From positions 744,001-808,000 of the forward strand of contig JAWKAU010000039.1 of assembly GCA_033398695.1 (NCBI GenBank): a stretch of DNA of 64,000 nucleotides. Direction: 5' to 3'. Position 1 is the stretch's first letter. Every line of letters starts with the position of its first letter. The notes beneath the pieces were generated by a model. That model searched no databases, was not told where the DNA came from, and worked only from the letters and a program-made list of their open reading frames with translations. Origin of the DNA: Orobanche coerulescens. Taxonomy: Eukaryota > Streptophyta > Magnoliopsida > Lamiales > Orobanchaceae. This document shows positions 26,273 through 37,071 of this stretch, piece after piece. The translations under genes and the position numbers were made by a program.

Positions 26273-26281
26273 TCAGTCCAG

Positions 26282-26857
26282 GTTAGCGTGCGCTAGCCCT
26301 TGTGCATAGCGTGCGCTAACGAGTAATTTGGGTAGTCCAGTACCCAATGTCCGAACACGGTAGCGCGCGCTATGTACCTTTTTGTAGCGTGCGCTACGGC
26401 CATACTACTAGCGTGCGCTAAAACCCATTATTAGCGTGTGCTAACGAAATATTGATGTCCAGTACTGGAGTCCAGAAAACTGTCTGCCCTCTGATCTGGC
26501 CTCGATAGCGTGCGCTACAACCAACGATTAGCGTGCGCTATAATATTGATTGCGTACGCTAAAAACAACACATAGCGTGCGCTATGAATTAATCCAGTGC
26601 AGTCCAGTAGCCACTGGACTCAACCTGATCCGTCCCTAGCGCGCGCTACTCCACATATATAGCGTGCGCTACTACAACCCGTTAACGCGCGCTACTTACC
26701 ACTCGTAGCGTGCGCTACAAATAACTCACCTGCAGTCCAGTACCTTCTGGACTGCAGCCAGGGCAACCTTAGCGTGCGCTAAAGCTGAGTGGTAGCGTGC
26801 GCTACCTATACCCAATTAGCGTACGCTAAAAGGAGTACGTAGCGTGCGCTACTCCTC
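26282..26857. repeat. 18-copy TAGCGTGCGCTA array upstream of A TATA
   Basis: Eighteen copies of the near-palindrome TAGCGTGCGCTA or close variants (TAGCGCGCGCTA, TAGCGTACGCTA, AACGCGCGCTA) in about 575 bp, spaced unevenly by about 15-90 bp. Interspersed is a second inverted motif, AGTCCAGTA...TGGACT (for example CAGTCCAGTAGCCACTGGAC). The partner LTR has the same array at about 43012-43587 with a few substitutions. It is the densest example of this motif in the window. Confidence 0.92.
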
Positions 26858-27080
26858 ACGCACAGCTCGTAACGAAAATGACAATGACGATAAACACGGC
26901 ACGAAACTCCAATCAGATTAGTGATGAGTGACGATTGATACACGATACAATAACTCTGAATGATAAATACCATGACTGAATATGAGTGACAAATGATCAA
27001 TAATGAATGAAATTACTGAGTATCAATTACTGAATGATAAATACTGAATGATGATTACTGAATTACAACCGGGTATTACA

Positions 27081-27100
27081 TACACCCCCCTTAAAAGAGT
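27081..27100 (-). promoter_or_regulatory. Element A polypurine tract
   Basis: The minus strand reads CTCTTTTAAGGGGGGTGTA directly before the LTR start. The same tract precedes the 3' LTRs of B, D and F. Confidence 0.85.
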
Positions 27101-27113
27101 TTCGTCCCCGAAA

Positions 27114-28226
27114 CTAAGGGTCAAACAACTCGGGATAACTCTCCCGCATACTATCCTCGGTTTCCCAAGTAGCCTCTTCGACTCCGTGTCTAGACCACTG
27201 AATTTTAACCAAAGGAGTCGTCTTATTCCTCAACTGTTTGATTCGTCGTTCTAGAACTCGCATAGGACGCTCCTCATATGAATGATCGTCGGCGATCTCG
27301 ATTTCGTCGAACTGAAGTATGTGACTCGGGTCGGCAACATACTTCCATAGCTGAGAGACATGAAACACATTATGAATTCGGCTCAACGCCGGAGGTAAAG
27401 CCAATCGATAAGCTAACTCACCTACTCGATCCAAAATCTCAAACGGTCCAATGAATCTCGGACTCAACTTTCCCCTCTTCCCAAAACGGAAGATACCACG
27501 ACTCGGGGATACCTTGACCAACACATGGTCACCAGCCTCGAACTCTAATGGTCGACGACGGTTATCTGCATGTGATTTCTGTCGACTCTGAGCGGTCAAC
27601 AAACGACTCCTATTCAAAGCTACCTTCTCACAGGCGGCTATAAGCATATCGGGCTCGGTGCCAATTGACTCTGATAAGTCGTCCCAACACAATGGAGATC
27701 GACAACGACGACCATACAAGGCCTCGTAAGGTGCCATCTTGATCGAAGCATGCCAACTGTTATTATATGTGAACTCGATCAATGGTAGTTGGGCTTCCCA
27801 ATCGTCTTTCCAATCGAGGACGCATGCCCTCAACATGTCCTCTAATGTCTGAATGGTCCTCTCTAATTGTCCGTCGGACTGAGGATGAGAAGCGGTACTG
27901 AGATTAAGCTGAGTTCCCATAGCACGATGAACTGATTTCCAAAAATGCGACACAAATCGTCCGTCACGATCGGAAACGATACTTTTAGGAGTACCGTGCA
28001 GTCTGACTATCTCTTTGATGAATAGTTGAGCAAGTCTCTCGGGACCCCATGTCTCCTTGATCTCAAGGAAATGAGCTGATTTAGTTAAGCGGTCCACGAT
28101 CACCCAGATCGTATTCATGCCACGACGACTCGTCGGCAAACTCGTGATGAAATCCATAGAAATGTCTTCCCACTTCCATTCGGGAATAGGAAGAGGTTTC
28201 AGCATACCCGATGGCCCGATGTTCAA
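27114..28226 (-). CDS. Element A integrase core, C-terminal domain and chromodomain
   Basis: 370 codons, open to the natural stop after YPELFDP. It holds the catalytic triad D25 (SMDFITS), D86 (SDRDGRF) and E122 (LERTIQTLEDM): D86 and E122 are 35 residues apart, the D,D35E form. It also holds the GPY/F-type motif [13 protein letters not shown] at about 257-269 and a chromodomain at about 321-368 ([16 protein letters not shown]). It is the best-preserved integrase here. The ATG is not a true start: a frameshift just upstream separates it from the zinc finger, which is in the next open frame. It would catalyse insertion of element DNA; the chromodomain may bias insertion to heterochromatin, consistent with the nesting seen. 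Confidence 0.93.
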   Translation of the reverse strand: MNIGPSGMLKPLPIPEWKWEDISMDFITSLPTSRRGMNTIWVIVDRLTKSAHFLEIKETWGPERLAQLFIKEIVRLHGTPKSIVSDRDGRFVSHFWKSVHRAMGTQLNLSTASHPQSDGQLERTIQTLEDMLRACVLDWKDDWEAQLPLIEFTYNNSWHASIKMAPYEALYGRRCRSPLCWDDLSESIGTEPDMLIAACEKVALNRSRLLTAQSRQKSHADNRRRPLEFEAGDHVLVKVSPSRGIFRFGKRGKLSPRFIGPFEILDRVGELAYRLALPPALSRIHNVFHVSQLWKYVADPSHILQFDEIEIADDHSYEERPMRVLERRIKQLRNKTTPLVKIQWSRHGVEEATWETEDSMRESYPELFDP

Positions 28227-28563
28227 TCTTAACTTGTTGACAGGTTAAGCATCTCGAAACAAATTATGCGACTTCTCGCTTCATATTACTCCACCAGTAA
28301 TTTTGTTTCAAGTCCTTGTACATCTTGCTAGACCCCGGATGAACAAAATAAGGGGTAGCGTGAGCTTCTTTCAAAATCAAGTTTTTCAACTCGTCATTCG
28401 CCGGCACGCACAACCGATTCTTAAACCTCAAAAGTCCATCCTCGTGGACCACAAATCCAGGGGCTTTCCCCTGAGACACATCCTCACGGATACGCAACAA
28501 TGATGGGTCCGAACCCTGATTCTCTCGGATTGCCTCCTCGAGTGACGATGAAATCTCTAACAT
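28227..28563 (-). pseudogene. Element A integrase N-terminal zinc-finger segment
   Basis: The open frame 28264-28563 runs MLEISSSLEEAIREN, GKAPGFVVHEDG, then [20 protein letters not shown] with the two zinc histidines, and stops at REVA. The next codon is TAA where relatives have a glutamate codon (GCAGAATTT in D, GCATAATTT here), before the zinc cysteines. That is a plain substitution, not one of the recurring indels, so this stop is likely real. Confidence 0.85.
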
Positions 28564-28999
28564 ACGAGCCGCCTGAACTCGGCTGAAGCCGGACCTCGAT
28601 CTCGGGTCTAAGGAATTCTCGCCAAGCTCCTTCGAGCTGTTAAGCGGGCAAGCATCTGCTCTGAACGGACTTACGACTCAAGGCGTCGGCGACAACGTTC
28701 GCCTTGCCCGGTGATAGAGGATCTCGATATCATAATCTTTGATTAATTCCAACCACCGTCTCGACGCATATTTAACTCCTACGAGTAAATATATACTTTA
28801 AACTCTTATGATCGGTGAATATCGGCGGGTAACGCCATAAAGATAATGACGCCAAATTTTCAAAGCGAACACCACGGTGCTAGCTCAGTGTCGTGGGTCG
28901 GATAATTAACCTCGTAAGGTCTCAATTGCCGTGAAGCATAGGTAATAACCTTCCGTTTCGCATGAGCACACATCCGAGACCACTGTCCAGGACGCATCA
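28564..28999 (-). pseudogene. Element A RNase H, heavily indel-damaged
   Basis: RNase H follows in broken frames. Nucleotide matches to the D and F copies are clear ([20 protein letters not shown] and IFTHKELN regions), but several short deletions per 100 bp interrupt it. Many fall at CTG/CAG, for example where relatives read GATCTGACAGGTGA and this copy reads ATCGGCGGGTAA. Confidence 0.8.
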
Positions 29000-30301
29000 C
29001 TATAGACCACAAATCCTTCCGTCCCTGCGACAAGGAAAGTACAGTCTTGACATTAACCGGCTCTTGAGTTCCTCAAAACTCCGTTGACACGCGTCGGACC
29101 ACGTGTATTTCTTATCCTTCCGCAAAAGGTTCGTTAAGGGTTGAGCGATTCTAGAAAATCCTTCCACAAACCGCCGATAATAACCCGCTAATCCGAGAAA
29201 ACTTCGGATTTCCTTAACGTTCTTCGGAGGTAGCCAATCTCGAATAGCCTCCGTCTTCTGAGGGTCGACAAGAACTCCGTCTGATGAAATTACATGTCCG
29301 AGAAAAGTCACCTCGGACATCCAGAACTCACATTTGGAAAACTTCCCATAAAGTTGTTCTCGTCTCAACACGTCGAGCACTTGATGAAGGTGAAACTCGT
29401 GTTCCTCCCGGTCACGAGAATAAATCAAAATGTCATCGATGAAGACAACAACAAACTGATCCAAAAAGTCGATGAAAACCCGATTCATTAGCTCCATGAA
29501 TACCGCAGGTGCGTTAGTCAAACCGAACGGCATAACCACAAACTCATAATGACCATAGCGTGTTCGAAACGCCGTCCTCGCGATATCCGACTCTCGAATC
29601 CGCAACTGATGATATCCAGATCTTAGGTCGATCTTGGAAAATACTGAAGCTCCCTGAAGTTGATCTAAGAGATCATCAATACGGCGTAAGGGATACTTAT
29701 TCTTGATCGTCACCCTGTTCAACTCCCGATAATCAATACATAAGCGGAATGAACCATCCTTCTTCTTGACAAACAACACTGGTGCTCCCCACGGGGATGC
29801 ACTCGGTCGAATATAACCTTTCTCGAACAACTCCTCAAGTTGGTTCTTTAATTCCTGCATTTCGGTCGGGGCTATCCGGTACGGTGCCTTCGATATCGGG
29901 GACGTACCAGGCTCCAACTCAATCGTGAATTCCACATCCCTCTGTGGAGGCAAACCAGGTAACTCGTCTGGAAAAACATCGGCATATTCCCTCACCACCG
30001 GAATATCCGTCAACATTACTGATGACTTCTCGGTTTTGGCCATATAGCACCAATAACCGACACATCCCTGATTGAGTAACATTACTGCTTTCATTGAATT
30101 AATGACCTTACCAGAACAGCCGGGATTACCTCCCTGAAACACACATTCAACTCCATCGTCCGAAATGATAGTGACCATACGCTTACGGACACTAATGATG
30201 GCATCATGACGATCCATCCAATCAATACCCAAGATGATGTCGTCCCTCGACAAATCTACCACGATTAGGTCCGCTGGCCATACACGAACATGGCCAGATC
30301 G
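29000..30301 (-). pseudogene. Element A reverse transcriptase and protease-RT linker
   Basis: Part of a 462-codon open frame (29000-30388). Residues 38-130 are the protease tail and linker ([30 protein letters not shown]), and 131-460 are [73 protein letters not shown], catalytic FIDD at 316-319, [11 protein letters not shown] and [17 protein letters not shown]. The intact linker here shows what was replaced by the minisatellite in B, D and F. The first 35 or so residues are out of frame; a frameshift near 30300 separates it from the protease. Confidence 0.94.
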
Positions 30302-30563
30302 GACAATTCCGAATCTCACGATTACTGATAATTCGTCTACCATCAGGTAGGCCAATGACATAAGGCTCACAACTAGTAGCACTACCAAGACGTAGTCTAC
30401 TCAAACATGACTCGGAAATGAATGAATGCGATGCACCAGTATCGAAAAGGGTACACACAGGTTGAGATAGAATATCGAGTGTACCTGAGATCATTCGGGC
30501 CTCTGGATCATCGGTCTTCTTCATCTCATAAATCCGGGGCTTGCTAGTCCCGGCACCGGACAC
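30302..30563 (-). pseudogene. Element A aspartic protease
   Basis: The open frame 30222-30563 has PRIYEMKKTDDPEARMISGT, then the active site CTLFDTGASHSFIS with D41-T-G-A, and [13 protein letters not shown]. It is frameshifted near 30300 into the frame used by the RT segment. B, D and F carry the same region with the active site thrown out of frame. Confidence 0.9.
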
Positions 30564-31812
30564 TCCCGTCTGATGGCTAAAAGCTCCACTTTTTGTCGCT
30601 CTTGTCGTTTTAAACGACGCTGATTGAAGTGGCTTTGATTACGAGCAGTGTTGCTTAGGGGCACGAGATGACGTCGAGTAGGTTTGGAGTCCCTACGGCA
30701 AAACGAGCCTTATGCCCGGCAATTCCACAATTATGACATGTGATAGTCTGTCTCGGACACTTGGTGAGGTGACCAAGTTCCCATAGTTAAAGCAGGTGAT
30801 GGCCGGCGCGCTCGAGGCGAGAGTCGCGGGTTTAGGCGACACAGGGGTCGCTCGAAAAGCGAGCCCGCGGGGTTTCTTGAAAGTTGTCGACCGCCTTGGT
30901 GATTACGATTCTTCGATTTCTTGCTAGCAGACGAAGGTTGCTGCTTAGCAATTTCCTTAGCAGTAAGCTCGTAGGTGAGAACTTTCTCAATGAATTCGGC
31001 CAACGTGGTGCAATTATGATTAAGCAACTGAAGTCTCATACGGGGTTTCAGCCTCTTGCTGAAATACTTAATCTTATCCGCCTCTGAATGAATGATGGAT
31101 GAGGCGAAAGGGAGAAGTTCCTGAAATTTCTCGGCAATGGCGAGAACATCCTCGTCTGTTGAGGGTTCGGGGGTGAGCAATTCAGCGGACTTGGCCTCTC
31201 GAGTGGGGCCGGATAATACCTCTCCATCATGAGAGTCTTGGGCGATCCCCAGTACAAGATCCTTCGGTGGGCTTCAACGACAACCACCAAGAATGTGCGC
31301 TCTTACCCAGGTAGTAAGCCGCAACAGAAACTTTGTGTCCCTCGGGACACTCTACCATAGCAAACAACTTCTCGAAATGCTCGAGCCAATGAATGATATC
31401 TGCCGGCTCGGGCAGGCCCTCAAAAGTAGGTGGCCTCTGACGAGAGATATCGCCGATGATATTACTCACATTCCTCTCTTACCTCTGAGGTGGCGGCGGA
31501 GGAGCCTGCTGATTCTGATTGACGGAGTTATGCATCGTCTCCATCAACTGAGGCATCTGAGTCATTTGGGCCATCATGCCCTGCATAAATGCGAGTGGGT
31601 CAACCCGGACACCCTCTGACTGAGCCGTGTCCCGGGTACGACTCCCCGATAATGAATGATCGCGTCCAGGTGAATGAGTGGCAGCGTCGCTGCTCGATGA
31701 ATTAGCATTATTCCTCGCGTTTGCACGTGTATTCACACGAGCTCTTGGGATTCGGCCCGCTCCACGGCCTCGTCCTCCACGTCCTCCACGTCCTCTGCCA
31801 GCCCTTTCCATA
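30564..31812 (-). pseudogene. Element A gag, broken
   Basis: ATG at 31812 starts MERAGRGRGGRGGRGRGAGR, a basic Arg/Gly-rich N-terminus. The first open segment (31479-31812) runs through VRVDPLAFMQGMMAQMTQM and the proline run PPPPPQR to a TAA where element C has CAA. Capsid sequence continues at 31227-31469 (ISRQRPPTFEG, DIIHWLEHFEKLF, AAYYLGKSAHSWW) and 30731-31180 (FSKRLKPRMRLQLLNHNC, AKEIAKQQPSSASKK). The zinc-knuckle zone at 30600-30790 is scrambled by indels. This copy gives the full gag plan against which the deletion in B, D and F can be seen. Confidence 0.88.
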
Positions 31813-32126
31813 CTGAAGTGGAAAGTCATATGATGATTATATATCTCGCATGAGTATCACATTATGATTATATTATGAAATGATGAAAATGAGCATACGC
31901 GCTCAAATACAGCGATTACATGAATGATCAACTGAGGTGACATGATTATCTGATTAAGTTACTGAAATGATTATCTTGAATGAGTTAACAAGATTAATGA
32001 TTTGACTCGGCATTTGCACAGGTCACACGTGACGCGAAAGTCCAATGATACTAGTCCGATGACGATGATTTCGAACGAGACATGACTTGGAGGGTAGTAT
32101 TCAAAACCACGCTCCGATACCAACTC
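31813..32126 (-). other. Element A leader and primer-binding site
   Basis: 314 bp between LTR and gag, low complexity, rich in ATGATT/TGAATGA phrases. The minus strand reads TGGTATCGGAGC (32111-32122) four bases after the LTR end, matching the Met-tRNA primer site (one difference from TGGTATCAGAGC). A short ATG...TAG frame in this leader recurs in C, D and F but is only about 10 codons. Confidence 0.8.
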
Positions 32127-32816
32127 TGTAACACCCCAAACTAGGCGGATATTACGGTCTGGTGAATCCCCAGGACTCACCAGGCAAATGAAAATGATGA
32201 ATTAAATAATATAATTGTAGTACCGAACCACATTATATTACCAAGTACTCCGATGAGGAGTTTAAGTACATTACACCAGGACAAAACAGAATACTAGTAT
32301 ATTTTATATGGAGATAAAATATACCACCCTGAACAAATAATCATCTCAAACGGAATTTGCAGCGGAAAAAAAATACAAATGACGGAATAACTGAAATGAC
32401 TGAAAATGACTGAACAAACGGAATGGTAGGGCCCCCTACTAGTATCACAGGACTCGTCGCCGTCAACATGCTCTTCCGTGCCTTTGCCTTGCCGTGACAC
32501 GAAAACAAAATCCCCCAGCGAAGTCGATTCTGAGAATAACAATCCTCAAGAGTTGAAAATTACACAATCATGAATTAAGCGAAGTTATGAAATATTACGA
32601 ATTATGAAGTTCTTGAAGAGGAGTATCATAGTACGCCCGTAATGTCCTGTGCAAGTGTACAAGACGAATGACCGGACACACCCGTCCTTGTACCTAATTA
32701 GTCTCACGGAGGTAAGCGTTACCGTGTGCACGGTCCGATGTATCGGTGAACCCAATACATGACCATCGTGTGCCCGACTAAAAATTCCACACAGCCACAC
32801 CCGGCCACGCAATATG
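32127..32816 (-). repeat. Element A 5' LTR, piece 1
   Basis: Starts TGTAACACCCC and runs to CGCAATATG, where B is inserted. ATATG (32812-32816) is the left duplication of B. The uninterrupted sequence is seen in A's own 3' LTR near 25291, proving the junction. It contains the U5/R part of the LTR. Confidence 0.93.
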
Positions 32817-35170
32817 TGTAATACCCGGTTGTAATTCATTCATTTTCATTCAGTAATTATCAGTCTATAATTGTCACTCAGTGTATTTTCACTCGATTAT
32901 AATCATTCATCAATCATGTTCATTCACCGTGTTCACCGTTCGGAAAAACTTCGAGTTGTGTATCGTTATTGTTCATTGTTTCAACTTTCCTCATATGAGT
33001 TCGACTTTGTTAGATCACCATTAATTTTTGGTAACTCCAAAAATTCTAAATCTTTGCAATATTATAGAGCATCGAGTTAGCTTTTCAATGGTTCAAACGG
33101 TGAGTCAATCGGAGTCCGGACGAGAGAGTTATGGTCGTTTTAGCTCAACCGCTCATTTTTTAGTTATTGGCCGATCACTGCCGAACGAACTCGGCTGTGT
33201 CGTCCGACACGGCCCGTGCCGTACTCGTCCGGAAATGCCGAAGTCTCTGCCTCAGGACCCGACCGTGTCGTCTGGCACGGCCGAGTCGAACTCTTCCGGA
33301 TAAGCCAGAACCGACTGCCGACACGCCCGACCGTGTTCCGAGGACACGGTCGAGTCATGCCAGTCGGCCGTCGGACGGGTCACTATCGGAAGGCCCTCCG
33401 CGCTGCGACCGTGTCAAGCAGGACACGGTCGAGTCCCTGTCGGCCAGCTGTGCGACACGACCGTGCCGATCGGCACGGGCCGTGTCCGGTAGGGTAGTCA
33501 ACCCCTTTAAATTTGTTTTTTTTGTATTTCAGCCCATTCCTTCCATTTTTCTTCACCTACAACCGAGAGAGAAAGCTTGAGGGAGAGTTTTCTTCATCAA
33601 TTATCATTTGAGTGTTTGATTTTCTTCATCTCCTTTCGATCGTGAAGCCCGGATAATCAATCTAACGCGTGTTCTTCGGATTAAAGTACTTGGATCTTCA
33701 AGAGGTAATTCCTTCAACACTTTGGACTTCGATTTTGTGTTGAGATATGATGTTTTGGACGTTATAATCATGTTATATGAAGGGATATGTATATGATTAT
33801 GAGTTTGTATAAGGATTCATTGGATTATTGAGGAATTATTCAAGAACACCTTGAAAATCGAGTTGGAATTGGGGATTTTCGACTAATTGTTGTTATAATC
33901 ATGTTTTTGGATATTCATAACGGATTATTGATCGTATTGGAGATGTTTTGTTGGTTTGAAACACTTCTTGTGGATTTGAGGTTGGTATTGTTGAGGTTTA
34001 GTTGTAAACAATCGGGGTTTGGCCACAACGTATTCGATATAATGCCCCAATGAACTTAGTTTAATCGTATCGACGTTTTGAGTTCGTTATATTCGTGTTT
34101 GATTCGTATATTGAACGGATTGTTGGTAATTGTATTATTTAAGGTTGTTCGAGCGACCGATATCTCAATTAGGACGTTGTTCGTGGAAGGATAATTGTCG
34201 CCGGTATTGTGTAAGTTAATTCTTACTCGGTTAAAAGGATATTCATCCCTTTTGTTGTTGTTCATTCATAATCATAACTCATTCATCATTATATTAACCG
34301 TATCAAAACTTGTTGTTATCAATTAATCATTTCAGTCATAAGGAGCAGCGGTTCCAATCTTTTCATTAATTTGTCATTTATTTCATTACCATTCCACCTC
34401 GGTGAGTCATTATTCATTTTTGATGTCACTTTTGTTATATCGTGGCATTAGGGTCATCTTGGCGTGCGGTTGGTATGTGTAGGATTTTCATGTCGGGCAC
34501 ATTATAGTCGTGTGTTGGTTGGTGGCCTCACATTGGGTGTGCACACGAGATTGATTGTTTCGTGAGACTGATTAGGTACAAGACCACACGTTTATTCGAT
34601 CGATACTCGTTGGTGGCTTGTGCACGGACACATTTCCATCCCGGGCGTAGTGTGGCGCCACCCTTTGAGCCGTACTGTTAGTTGATTCATATAGCATGTT
34701 TGATTGCGTATGTTTCGACAGGATATTTCATAACTTCAGATATAATCATGATTGTGTATTTTCAACCCTTGAGGATTGTTGTTCTTTATGGCCGACCGTT
34801 TGGGGATTTTGTTTTCGTGGTCATGGCAAGGCAAACGCACGGGAATAGAATGTTAATGTCGAGGAGTCCTAGTGATACTAGTAGGGGCCCCGATCTTTCG
34901 ATTATTCATGTTATTGTCCTTTATTTTCAGCTGAGACTTTCATTTGAATACTCGTTTCATTCGGTGTTGTGTATTTTATCTTCATATAAAATACACTAGT
35001 ACTCAGTATTGTCTGGTGTGTTGTAACTAAACTCCTCATCGGAGTAATTATTGTTGTAATGTAGTTCGGTACTACATTTATCTTGTGTAATTCATTCATT
35101 TTCATTTGCTGGTGGGTCCCAGGTTGGGGATCTACGGCCTTTGTAATATCCGCCTAGTTTGGGGTGTTAC
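32817..35170 (+). repeat. Element B 5' LTR
   Basis: 2354 bp from TGTAATACCCGG to GGGGTGTTAC; the final A of the LTR is missing in this copy (GTTACGAGTT for GTTACAGAGTT), one of the recurring CAG indels. It has the GC-rich inverted-repeat cluster at 33190-33490 and a TATA-like CCCCTTTAAATTTG near 33503. The rest is A/T-rich, non-coding. Confidence 0.93.
33190..33490. repeat. GC-rich inverted-repeat cluster upstream of B TATA-like site
   Basis: Successive inverted pairs: CCGTGTCGTCCGACACGG, GACCGTGTTCCGAGGACACGG, GACCGTGTCAAGC with GGACACGGTCGAGTC, and CCGTGCCGATCGGCACGG. The 3' LTR copy is at about 40035-40330. Same order as in C, D and F. Confidence 0.88.
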
Positions 35171-35723
35171 GAGTTGGTATCTGCGTGGTTTTGAATACTA
35201 CCTTCCGAGTCATGTCTCATTTGAAATCATCGTCATCGGACTAGTATCATTGGACTTTCGCGTCACGTGTGACTGTGCGAATCTTAGCCAATCGAGCCGA
35301 AAAGAAGCTGTAAGACTTCTAACGCCATGGTATAATTTACGGCAATAGTCATTCATTCATCATTCATCAATTAACAATCCTCAAACATCATCATTCATTG
35401 TGATTAGGACAATCATGTTAACTCATTAATCACTTAATTCATTTCATTACTCGATTAATAATCGGACGATCATGTTAACTCATTAATTACTCAATTCATT
35501 TCATTACTCGGTTGTCAATACGGATGATCATATTATAAATCTTGTTAAGTTATTCAAGATAATCATTTCAAGAATTTCATCGAGATAATCATGTAACTTC
35601 AGTAAATCATTCATATAATCACTAAGTTAGAGCATGTATACTCATTTTCATCATCTCATGACATAATCATAACGTGCTAATCATGCGGGAAATATAATCA
35701 TTATGCGACCTTCCTACTTCGAT
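35171..35723 (+). other. Element B leader and primer-binding site
   Basis: TGGTATCTGCG at 35175 is a damaged Met-tRNA primer site (relatives read TGGTATCGGAGCG). About 540 bp of low-complexity A/T-rich leader follow, full of ATTCATTCATCATTC and AATCATGTTAACTC phrases. No gene seen. Confidence 0.8.
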
Positions 35724-36300
35724 ATGGAAGGCGTCGGTGGATGCGGGGAGAGGCAGCGGTGCGGACCGAAACCCGAGAAATAATCACTGTTGCCGGGAAA
35801 TCATGCCTAGGACTCGGCTCGATCGAGAAGATGTTCGAGTTGATCCACTCACTTTATGCGAGGCCATGATGACCCATGCGATTGCTCAATCATCATTGCG
35901 CCACTCGAGGATTAATCGAGAGAACTCTCCGTATGAGCATTTGCTAAGGAAAGTCTTGAACAACAACCTTCATTTGTCGGCAAGAAATCAACGGCGTAAT
36001 CAATCCGAAGGCGGTCGGTCAACCTTCAAGAAGCCTCGTGTGAGTCCTATCGTTTACGGCGACCTCCTACGTATAATCGTGCGGGATCTCGTTCCCGGCG
36101 GCGATTCGGCCATCACTGTTTCAATTGTGGGCGGGTCATTTCAGCGAGTGTGCGAAACCGTCTATCACGTGCTATAATTGTGGGAATTTTGGGCATAAGG
36201 CCCGTTTTTGCGAAAGGACTCCAAGTCGCTCGGCGGCATCTCGAGCCCGAAGCAACCGGCGTTTGAGAATCAGGCGCTTTGTCATCGTCGTTTAAGACAA
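35724..36300 (+). pseudogene. Element B gag remnant
   Basis: Starts ATGGAAGGCGTCGG. It carries the family deletion: ATGATGACCCATGCGATTGC (Met-Met-Thr-His) runs straight into CTCAATCATCATTGC (Leu-Asn-His-His-Cys), so most of the capsid is missing. Nucleocapsid sequence follows with knuckle remnants near 36120-36210. At least six small indels, many at CAG, break the frame; F shows the same gag in an open frame. Confidence 0.85.
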
Positions 36301-36743
36301 TGGAAGCAAATAGAGTTGGAGCTCGTATTTATCGAGACGGAGCGTCCGGTTCGGGGCAGCAAGTCCCGATTCATATGATGAGGAGGATCGATGATCAGGT
36401 GGCCCGAATGATTTGGTATACTCGTAATTTTATTTCAACTTGTGTGTACCTTTTGATGCTGGTACACCGCATTCATTCATTTTCGAATCATGCTTGAATA
36501 GACTTATTTCGGGATAGTCCTACTTAATGACCACGATTGGTTGATGGATCTAATCGTGGTGAATTTATCTTAGGACGATGTAATTTTCGGTATTAGTTGG
36601 TTTGATCGTCTCGATACTATCCTCAGTGTTTGTTAGCGTTTGGTCGCTATCTTTCCGTCGTTAGTTGTCGAATGGGTGCTTCAGGGAAGTAATCCCCGTT
36701 GTTCCAGAAGAAGTATTATTATGACGAAAGCAGAGAAATTCCA
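36301..36743 (+). pseudogene. Element B protease remnant
   Basis: GTGTGTACCTTTTGATGCTGG encodes the Cys-Thr-...-Asp-Ala-Gly active-site region, but a base lost before GATGCTGG puts a TGA in frame. D and F share this exact lesion. The downstream DDVIFGISWFDR strand can still be followed, interrupted by shared stops. Confidence 0.85.
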
Positions 36744-37071
36744 CAATCGAACTATTCAATCATTCCTTGTATCATTTCCATCGATTGGCTTTTCTAAGAC
36801 AATCGAGTCATTCAATCATTCATTGTATCATTTTCATCGATTGGCCTTTCTAAGGCAATCGAGTTATTCAATCATTCATTGTATTATTTTCATCGATTGG
36901 CCTTTCAAAGGCAATCGAGTTATTCAAACATTCATTGTATCATCTTCATCGATTGGCCTTTCTAAGGCAATCGAGTTGTTCAATCATTATTGGTATCTCT
37001 TTTTATCGATTGACCATTCTAGGGCAATCAAAATGTTCAATCATTCGTGGTATCATTGTCATCGATTGACG
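36744..37071 (+). repeat. 56-bp hairpin minisatellite of element B, six units
   Basis: Units start with CAATCGA(G/A)...TTCAATCATTC and contain CATCGATTGGCCTTTCTAAG then GCAATCG. CATCGATTG anchors lie at 36779, 36835, 36891, 36947, 37004 (as TATCGATTG) and 37060, a 56-57-bp period. Each unit has CGATTGGCCTT...AAGGCAATCG, a near-perfect stem with a 3-base loop. It sits where autonomous relatives encode the protease-RT linker. Since 56 is not a multiple of three, the apparent repetitive protein is just the same unit read in three frames. Confidence 0.93.

Larger units (their letters stand above)
24597..27080 (-). repeat. Element A 3' LTR
   Basis: 2484 bp from TGTAACACCCC to GGGTATTACA. On the minus strand: A/T-rich U3 start (27080 down to about 26860), an 18-copy inverted-repeat cluster (26282-26857), a TATA-like box (26264-26272), then R/U5. 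The pairing copy is split by B. No coding capacity seen. Confidence 0.95.

Noticed and set aside
33167..33580. 137-codon Arg/Ser/Pro-rich open frame in B's LTR, with relatives in C, D and F
   Set aside because: It spans the GC-rich inverted-repeat cluster, differs in frame and length between copies and has no supporting motif.
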